From CAYYWP01 sp050176585 (GTDB lineage: Bacteria; Desulfobacterota; Binatia; HRBIN30; CADEER01), in NCBI GenBank assembly GCA_050176585.1, contig JBFXHX010000031.1, positions 1-47,162 of the forward strand: a stretch of DNA of 47,162 bases, in the 5' to 3' direction. The notes under the pieces were generated by a model. The model worked only from the letters and a program-made list of their open reading frames with translations, was not told the origin of the DNA and did not search any database. The first letter of the stretch is position 1. Each line of letters starts with the position of its first letter. Both the position numbers and the translations under genes were made by a program. Shown in pieces: positions 42,038 to 47,162 of this stretch.

Positions 42038-44173
42038 GTGGCCGGCGGGTCTGCGCGCGCGCGTGCGGTGTTGCTGATCGAGCTCGGGCTCGTGCTGGCG
42101 GTACTCGCCGTGCAGTTCCCACACTGGTGGGAACTGCGCTGGGTGCAGGATGACGCCTACGTGAGCTTTCGCTACGCGCGCAATCTCGTGCGCGGCGAGG
42201 GCCTGGTCTACAACTCCGGGGAGCGCGTCGAGGGGTACACGAACTTTCTGTGGACCGCGCTCGCGGCCGCGCCGCTCGCGAGTGGCGCCGAAGATCCGCT
42301 GCCGTTCATGTACGGGATATCGGCGGCGCTGTGGATCGCATCGTTCGGCCTGCTGATCGCCCTCGGCGTGGCTCTATGGGCAGAGGGCTTGTGGGCGGGG
42401 CCGCTGATCGCGCTGCCGCTGGCGTTTCACTGGTCCTACAACCTCTGGTTCGTCTCCGGCATGGAGACACCGCTGGTGACCTTCTGCACGATTGCCGCGG
42501 TGTCCGCCGTGGCCCTCGATCCGCGCCGACACCGCTGGGCGCCTCTGGCCGCCGGCGCGAGCGCGGTCGCGCTGATGCTGACGCGGCCGGACGGCGTGGT
42601 GATCTTCGCCGCCCTCGCCATCGCGGTCGCGCTGCTCGATGGCGCGCAGATCCGCCGCGAGCGGAGCTGGTGCCATCGGGTGCTGGTCCCGTTGTTACCG
42701 CTGGTGCTGATCTTCGCGCCGTATCAGGCGTGGCGGCTCTGGTACTACGGCGCGCTGCTGCCGAACACGTACTACGCGAAGGGCGCGTACCTGCCGTTCT
42801 GGAGCCGCGGGATCGAGTACGTGGCGTTCTACGGCTGGATTTACCGCCTGTGGCTCTTCACGCCAGTCCTGGTCGCCGGCGCCGGGTTGGCGCGGACGCC
42901 CCTGGCGAGGCGCTTCCTGCACGCCGCGCTGCTCGCCACCGTCGCCGTGTGCCTGTACGTCGCCCGCTTGGGCGGCGACTTCATGGAATGGCGCTTTCTC
43001 ACGCCGATATCGGGGGTGCTCTACCCGGCTATCGTCGTGGCGGCAGCGGCCTTCGGTGAGCGCCTTGCGCGCCCGCTTGGCGGCTGGGTCGCGGGCGCGC
43101 TCGCGGCCGGCGCGCTCACCTGGGCGACCGTCGACGCGACTCCGGCGGCGCAGACGCGCGGGGTGCCCGGCCAGGAGACGATCCGCTTACTCCGCCGGTA
43201 CGCCGACGCCGGCCACTACGACTGGCGCACGGCAGCGCACGTGTTCGACGCCGTGTTGCCGCGCGACGTCCACGTCGCCACCACCTCGGCGGGTATCATC
43301 CCGTATTTTTGCGACCGCCACACGCTGGACCTGCACGGCCTGACCGACGCGCCCATCGCACGCATGCCGATCGATCCGCACCGGCGCGGGCGCATGGGAC
43401 ATGAGCACTGGTTGATGGACCGCGGCGCGATCCGGGCGCGCGGCGTAGACGTCATCCTCGAATGGGTCAGCCCCAATACATATCCGCGCGCGCGCGTCAC
43501 TACGCCGGAGCCGGACGGCGAGCTGGTCAGTGTGCGCGTGCGGGACGGGCACTACATCGACTTCACCCTGCTCGATCCGGCGCTGAAACCGCGGCTGACC
43601 GATCCGCGTTTGGTGTTTTACGATCCCGAGCAGATCGCCGCCGCCGCCCATCCGCATGCGTTGCCCGATCGGTTCCGCGGGTGGAAGGTCGTCGACCGCT
43701 TCGACTGGGGCAATCACGCCGCCGAGGAGGCGCACGCATTCGTGGAATCCGAAGCCCGGCCACCGTTTTCGCGGAGCTGGCATACCAAGCTCTTGCGGTA
43801 CCTGCCGCCGCTCGATGCCGTACAGGTCGAGGACAACGGCCGGCGCGTTCCCGACCGGGTCGTGTGGCGCGTGCACGGAGTGCGCGCCGACCGCGACCTC
43901 GCGCTGGTGGCGCGCATAGACCATACCGGCCCGGCGACCTACGCCGTCGAGGTGAATGGCCACGCGCTGGACGAAGTCCTAGTCGCCCCGGAGCGGTCCG
44001 ACGAATGGTGGGGCGAGGTCGGATTGACGGTGCCCCGCCGGTTCCTCGTTCCCGGCACGAACGACTTCCAAATGACGCGCGACCCCGCCTCGCTCAATGA
44101 CGCCGAGTTCTACCACATGTGGTTCCTGCAGCCGCGGTCCGGCGGGCGCGCGGCCGCGCCCGGCAGCGAGTGA
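42038..44173 (+). CDS. GT-C superfamily glycosyltransferase (AftB/PMT-like) with C-terminal soluble domain
   Basis: A 711-residue membrane glycosyltransferase. The first periplasmic loop has the GT-C catalytic pattern WVQDDAYVSFRYARNLVRGE followed by GLVYNSGERVEGYTNFLW, shared with arabinofuranosyl- and mannosyl-transferases that use polyprenyl-phosphate sugars. About ten helices run to residue 370. The remaining 340 residues are predicted periplasmic, with FDAVLPRDVHVATTSAGIIP, DLHGLTDAPIARM and a final beta-rich part. It would transfer a sugar from a lipid carrier onto an envelope acceptor. The GTG at 42038 is the start. A perfect 11-bp inverted repeat lies inside the first helix-coding segment. 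Its position before arnC, a lipid-linked sugar synthase, is suggestive. Confidence 0.8.
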   Translation: MAGGSARARAVLLIELGLVLAVLAVQFPHWWELRWVQDDAYVSFRYARNLVRGEGLVYNSGERVEGYTNFLWTALAAAPLASGAEDPLPFMYGISAALWIASFGLLIALGVALWAEGLWAGPLIALPLAFHWSYNLWFVSGMETPLVTFCTIAAVSAVALDPRRHRWAPLAAGASAVALMLTRPDGVVIFAALAIAVALLDGAQIRRERSWCHRVLVPLLPLVLIFAPYQAWRLWYYGALLPNTYYAKGAYLPFWSRGIEYVAFYGWIYRLWLFTPVLVAGAGLARTPLARRFLHAALLATVAVCLYVARLGGDFMEWRFLTPISGVLYPAIVVAAAAFGERLARPLGGWVAGALAAGALTWATVDATPAAQTRGVPGQETIRLLRRYADAGHYDWRTAAHVFDAVLPRDVHVATTSAGIIPYFCDRHTLDLHGLTDAPIARMPIDPHRRGRMGHEHWLMDRGAIRARGVDVILEWVSPNTYPRARVTTPEPDGELVSVRVRDGHYIDFTLLDPALKPRLTDPRLVFYDPEQIAAAAHPHALPDRFRGWKVVDRFDWGNHAAEEAHAFVESEARPPFSRSWHTKLLRYLPPLDAVQVEDNGRRVPDRVVWRVHGVRADRDLALVARIDHTGPATYAVEVNGHALDEVLVAPERSDEWWGEVGLTVPRRFLVPGTNDFQMTRDPASLNDAEFYHMWFLQPRSGGRAAAPGSE
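42112..42137. repeat. Perfect 11-bp inverted repeat inside the GT-C gene
   Basis: GCAGTTCCCAC-ACTG-GTGGGAACTGC with a four-base loop, entirely within codons for VQFPHWWEL just before the catalytic loop. Long perfect dyads are rare in coding sequence. Confidence 0.7.
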
Positions 44174-44279
44174 GCGCGATGTATATTCTTGCTACGACTC
44201 GTCTGATAAGCGCTATCCCGTGATCCGTGCGGTTTGGTAACGGTACCGCCACACGGGCGCGCTCGGGGGTGGGAAAGCA

Positions 44280-45278
44280 GTGCGGCGCGATATGGTCGAC
44301 TATGCGGCCGTGGGCGGTGTCAGCCCAGTTGAGGAACCGACCGTGGAAGTCTCGGTCGTCGTGCCGATCTTCAACGAGTCGCCGAACATCGCCGCGCTGC
44401 ACGAGCGACTGGCGCGCACGCTGGACGGGCTCGGCCGGTCCAGCGAGGTGCTGTACGTCGACGACGGGAGCCGGGACGACTCCCTCTCGATGCTGCGCGC
44501 CATCTCGGCGCGGGATCCGCGAGTCGCGGTGATCGAGCTGAGCCGCAACTCGGGCCAACACGCGGCCGTGCTCGCCGGCTTCGCGAACTGCCGGGGCGCC
44601 ATCGTCGTGACGCTCGACGCCGACTTGCAGAACCCGCCGGAGGAGATTCCGCGGCTGGTCGAGCACATCGAGGCGGGCTACGAGGTGGTCGGCAGCTGGC
44701 GCGAGAACCGCCAGGACCCGTGGGCGCGCCGCCTCTTGTCCGCGGCCGTCAACCGCGCGACCGCCGCGGCGGTCGGCGTCGCCATGCGCGACTACGGATG
44801 CATGCTGCGCGCGTACCGGCGCGAGATCGTCCAGCAGATCGTGGAGTGCGATGAGCGGTCGCTGTTCATCCCGGCGCTGGCCAACGCGATGGCGCGCCAC
44901 ACCACCGAAATAGAGGTGGCGCATGCGGAACGGCGCGCGGGGCAGTCGAAGTACCGCCCGCTCAAGCTCATGCGGCTGGGTTTCGACCTGCTCACCGGTT
45001 TCTCGCTGTTGCCGATTCAGCTCGTATCCGTGGCGGGGATCTTCGTCGCGCTCGTGGGCCTCGCTTTCGCCGCGTTTCTCTTCATCCGCCGGCTGATCGT
45101 CGGCCCCGAGGTGGAGGGCGTGTTCACGCTGTTCGCCATCCTGTTCGTTTTTCTCGGCGTATTGATCCTGGCCGTCGGCCTGGTCGGCGAGTACATCGGC
45201 CGCATCTACCTCGAAGTGCGCCACCGGCCCTCGTACCGGGTCCGGGCGGTGTACCGGAACGGGCAGGTGCTGCGCTGA
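44280..45278 (+). CDS. ArnC-type polyprenyl-phosphate glycosyltransferase
   Basis: A 332-residue family 2 glycosyltransferase of the ArnC/DPM1-like group. It has the fold start EVSVVVPIFNESPNIAALHE, VLYVDDGSRDDSLSML, the metal-binding DAD in VVTLDADLQNPPEEIPRLVE, and MRDYGCMLRAYRREIVQQI. Two C-terminal membrane helices follow (LLTGFSLLPIQLVSVAGIFV and the segment near LFVFLGVLILAVGLV). ArnC transfers 4-deoxy-4-formamido-L-arabinose from UDP onto undecaprenyl phosphate. That function fits because an ArnA-type formyltransferase gene starts 2 bases after this stop. The GTG at 44280 follows a GGGGGTGGG site; the ATG at 44292 is an alternative. Another amino- or deoxy-sugar remains possible. Confidence 0.85.
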   Translation: MRRDMVDYAAVGGVSPVEEPTVEVSVVVPIFNESPNIAALHERLARTLDGLGRSSEVLYVDDGSRDDSLSMLRAISARDPRVAVIELSRNSGQHAAVLAGFANCRGAIVVTLDADLQNPPEEIPRLVEHIEAGYEVVGSWRENRQDPWARRLLSAAVNRATAAAVGVAMRDYGCMLRAYRREIVQQIVECDERSLFIPALANAMARHTTEIEVAHAERRAGQSKYRPLKLMRLGFDLLTGFSLLPIQLVSVAGIFVALVGLAFAAFLFIRRLIVGPEVEGVFTLFAILFVFLGVLILAVGLVGEYIGRIYLEVRHRPSYRVRAVYRNGQVLR

Positions 45279-45280
45279 CC

Positions 45281-46207
45281 ATGCGGACCGTGGTGTTCGC
45301 CTATTCCGACCTCGGGTACGCATGCCTCGCCACTTTGCTCGATCTCGGTGCCGACGTCGCGGCGGTGTTCACGCACGCCGCTGATCCGAACGAGCAGCGC
45401 TGGTTCCGCTCGGTGCACGAGCTGGCGAGCGGCCGTGGGCTGCCGGTGTTTACGGACGAGCAACTCGACACGCCGGCGTGGCTCGACCGCCTGCGCGGGT
45501 GGGAGCCGGATTTCCTCTTCTCCTTCTATTATCGGCGCCTGCTCCCGCCCGCCGTGCTCGCCACCGCGCGGCGCGCGGCGCTCAACCTGCATGGATCCCT
45601 GTTGCCAAAATACCGCGGGCGCGCGCCGACCAACTGGGTGCTGGTCCACGGCGAGAGCGAGACCGGCGTCACCCTGCACCACATGGTCGCGCGCGCGGAT
45701 GCCGGGGACATCGTCGCGCAGCGCCGCGTACCGATCGACGACGACGACACGGCCATCACCCTGTACCGCAAGCAGACCGCTGCCGCCGAGGAACTGCTGC
45801 GCGAAATGTATCCGCACCTCTGCGCGGACACCGCGCCGCGCCGGCCGATGGACCTCGCGGCGGGCAGCTACTTCGGCGGCCGTACGCCGGCCGACGGCCG
45901 CATCGATTGGGGACAGAGCGCCCGCGAGATTTACAACCTGGTGCGCGCTGTGACGCATCCATATCCGGGCGCGTTCACGCACTGGCGCGGCCGCCCGCTG
46001 TACGTCTGGGCGGCCCAGGTCGCGTCGACCGCGGGGGAGCCGCCCCCGGCGCCCGGCACCGTCGTGGCGCTGGACGAGGGCATGGTCGTACAGACCGGTG
46101 CCGGCCTCCTGCGCGCGCTCAGCGTGCAACCGGCCGATGGCGCTGAACAGCGCGCAACTGAATGGGCGCGCGATCATGACGTCGGAGAAGGAGTGGTACT
46201 GGCATGA
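45281..46207 (+). CDS. UDP-4-amino-4-deoxy-L-arabinose formyltransferase (stand-alone ArnA N-domain)
   Basis: A 308-residue formyltransferase. In E. coli this is the N-terminal half of the bifunctional ArnA; here it is a separate gene. The catalytic Asn102, His104 and Asp140 fall at the same numbers as in E. coli ArnA (LNLHGSLLPKYRGRAP, VARADAGDIV). VLVHGESETGVTLHH and DGRIDWGQSAREIYNLVRAV are also diagnostic. It would add a formyl group from 10-formyl-tetrahydrofolate to UDP-L-Ara4N before transfer by ArnC. Its stop overlaps the next gene's ATG by four bases (ATGA), indicating coupled translation. A formyltransferase for another 4-aminosugar is possible. Confidence 0.88.
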   Translation: MRTVVFAYSDLGYACLATLLDLGADVAAVFTHAADPNEQRWFRSVHELASGRGLPVFTDEQLDTPAWLDRLRGWEPDFLFSFYYRRLLPPAVLATARRAALNLHGSLLPKYRGRAPTNWVLVHGESETGVTLHHMVARADAGDIVAQRRVPIDDDDTAITLYRKQTAAAEELLREMYPHLCADTAPRRPMDLAAGSYFGGRTPADGRIDWGQSAREIYNLVRAVTHPYPGAFTHWRGRPLYVWAAQVASTAGEPPPAPGTVVALDEGMVVQTGAGLLRALSVQPADGAEQRATEWARDHDVGEGVVLA

Positions 46208-47160
46208 AGGTCCTGATCACCGGTGGCGCGGGCTTCGTCGGCTCGCACCTCGCCGATGCGTTTCTCGCGCGCGGCGACGAGGTGTTCGTGCTCGACAACG
46301 GCTCCGTCGCGAAGGCTCGCCACCTGATGGGACAGCCGGGATTCCACTACGTCCGCGACAGCATCTTCGATCTCGACATCGTGGATGGGCTGATCGCCAA
46401 GGTCGATCTCGTCTACCATCTGGCTGCGGTCGTGGGCGTCGAGCACTATGTCGGCGATCCGTTCGAGGTCCTGAACGTCAACGTGAACGGCACCCAGGCG
46501 GTGCTGAAGCTCGCGTTCAAGCACCAGAAGAAGGTCGTCTTCAGCTCCACCTCGGAGGTGTACGGCCGCAACCCGAACGTGCCCTGGCGCGAGGACGACG
46601 ATCGCGTGCTCGGCTCCACGAGCATCGACCGCTGGTGCTACTCGACCTCGAAGGCGGTCGGCGAACACTTCTGTTTCGCCTACCACGCGATGGGGCTGCC
46701 GGTGACGATCCTGCGCTACTTCAACGTCTACGGCCCTCGCCTCGATCGCCTCGACGTCGGGCGCGTGATCACGATCTTCCTGGGCCAGGCACTGCGCGGC
46801 GAGCCCGTGACCGTGATCGGCGACGGCCAGCAGACCCGCTGTTTCACCTACATCGACGATGCCGTGCGCGCGACGGTGGCCGCTGGTATCGGCCGCGGTA
46901 CGGAGGGACAGGCCTTCAACATCGGCACCGATGTGGAGAGCACGATTTTGGAGCTCGCCGAGCGCATCATCGCCGTGACCGGGTCGACGAGCCGCATCCA
47001 GTTCGTCCCGCAGACCGCGATCTACGGCAACAGCTACGAGGACATCGGCCGGCGCGTGCCCGACGTGACCAAGATGCATCGGGTGCTGGGCGTGCGCGCC
47101 GAAACCCCACTCGGCGAGGGCTTGCGCCGCACCGCGGAGTGGTTCCAGCTCCAGCGCTGA
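46204..47160 (+). CDS. NAD-dependent epimerase/decarboxylase, stand-alone ArnA dehydrogenase-type
   Basis: A 318-residue short-chain dehydrogenase of the extended type. Rossmann motif KVLITGGAGFVGSHLADAF, catalytic SSTSEVYG (Ser117, Glu118) and Tyr146-xxx-Lys150 in CYSTSKAVGEHF, then RYFNVYGPRLDRLDVGRVI. The STSEVYG signature occurs in UDP-glucuronate decarboxylases such as ArnA's C-terminal domain and UXS, where the Glu takes part in decarboxylation. With the upstream formyltransferase and arnC-like genes, I infer oxidative decarboxylation of UDP-glucuronate to UDP-4-keto-pentose for L-Ara4N synthesis. The gene overlaps the formyltransferase gene by four bases and ends 2 bases before the window does. 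ArnB aminotransferase and ArnD/ArnT genes are not seen here and may lie beyond. UDP-glucose 4-epimerase-like activity is an alternative. Confidence 0.85.
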   Translation: MKVLITGGAGFVGSHLADAFLARGDEVFVLDNGSVAKARHLMGQPGFHYVRDSIFDLDIVDGLIAKVDLVYHLAAVVGVEHYVGDPFEVLNVNVNGTQAVLKLAFKHQKKVVFSSTSEVYGRNPNVPWREDDDRVLGSTSIDRWCYSTSKAVGEHFCFAYHAMGLPVTILRYFNVYGPRLDRLDVGRVITIFLGQALRGEPVTVIGDGQQTRCFTYIDDAVRATVAAGIGRGTEGQAFNIGTDVESTILELAERIIAVTGSTSRIQFVPQTAIYGNSYEDIGRRVPDVTKMHRVLGVRAETPLGEGLRRTAEWFQLQR

Positions 47161-47162
47161 GT

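Overview
The window is a high-GC stretch from a Gram-negative bacterium. It encodes an RND/TolC-type copper or silver efflux system, several lipoproteins with lipoboxes, and lipid-A-type arabinose genes. It is almost certainly an assembled metagenome scaffold, because 100 Ns at 21722-21821 break a gene. A secreted FG-GAP protein ends in a Cys-bracketed double EF-hand-like module (GDCDDRG...VNIALG...DANADALVTIDE). From memory that module is very common in Candidatus Binatota/Desulfobacterota-like genomes, so I suggest that affiliation tentatively. The cell also makes selenoproteins: the selD gene here is complete only if an in-frame UGA is read as selenocysteine.

Layout. (1) 192-4784, minus: a sulfate-import operon, read from the right as Cys-rich leader peptide, intrinsic terminator, sulfate-binding protein, possible small membrane peptide, cysT, a fused cysW-cysA, and a YezD/DUF2292 gene. 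(2) 5078-6304, plus: RNA ligase rtcB, divergent from the sulfate operon. (3) 6431-11070, minus: a complete branched-chain amino acid ABC operon, livK-H-M-G-F. (4) 11291-19040: an aldehyde dehydrogenase (minus), then H+-pyrophosphatase, an APC permease fused to a stress-protein domain, and a biotin carboxylase (plus). (5) 19252-24822: a lytic transglycosylase, a sterol-desaturase-family gene cut by the gap, selenoprotein SelD and an amino acid permease. (6) 24975-32641: two methyltransferases, a GT10 fucosyltransferase, the FG-GAP/EF-hand protein, a DUF4215 secreted protein, a copper monooxygenase-like lipoprotein and a decayed gene. (7) 32841-39767, minus: a copper/silver efflux operon (Cys-rich secreted peptide, CusC, CusB, CusA). 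(8) 39931-47160: two polytopic membrane proteins, one of them GT-C-like, then ArnC, a stand-alone ArnA formyltransferase and a stand-alone ArnA-type dehydrogenase, tightly packed.

The strongest candidate for something new is the leader of the sulfate operon. A 30-codon ORF at 4692-4784 contains three consecutive Cys codons followed by a Cys-Gly-Cys. It is followed by a textbook intrinsic terminator. Thirteen bases inside the leader ORF are perfectly complementary to the terminator's 3' arm and poly-U start. This is the architecture expected of cysteine-responsive, ribosome-mediated attenuation, placed ahead of genes that import sulfur for cysteine synthesis.

Other points of interest are the CysW-CysA fusion, the UGA-containing selD with a perfect SECIS-like hairpin, a Cys/His insert resembling a heavy-metal-binding motif inside the CusA pump, a copper monooxygenase-like protein with His where Met is expected, and the split ArnA.
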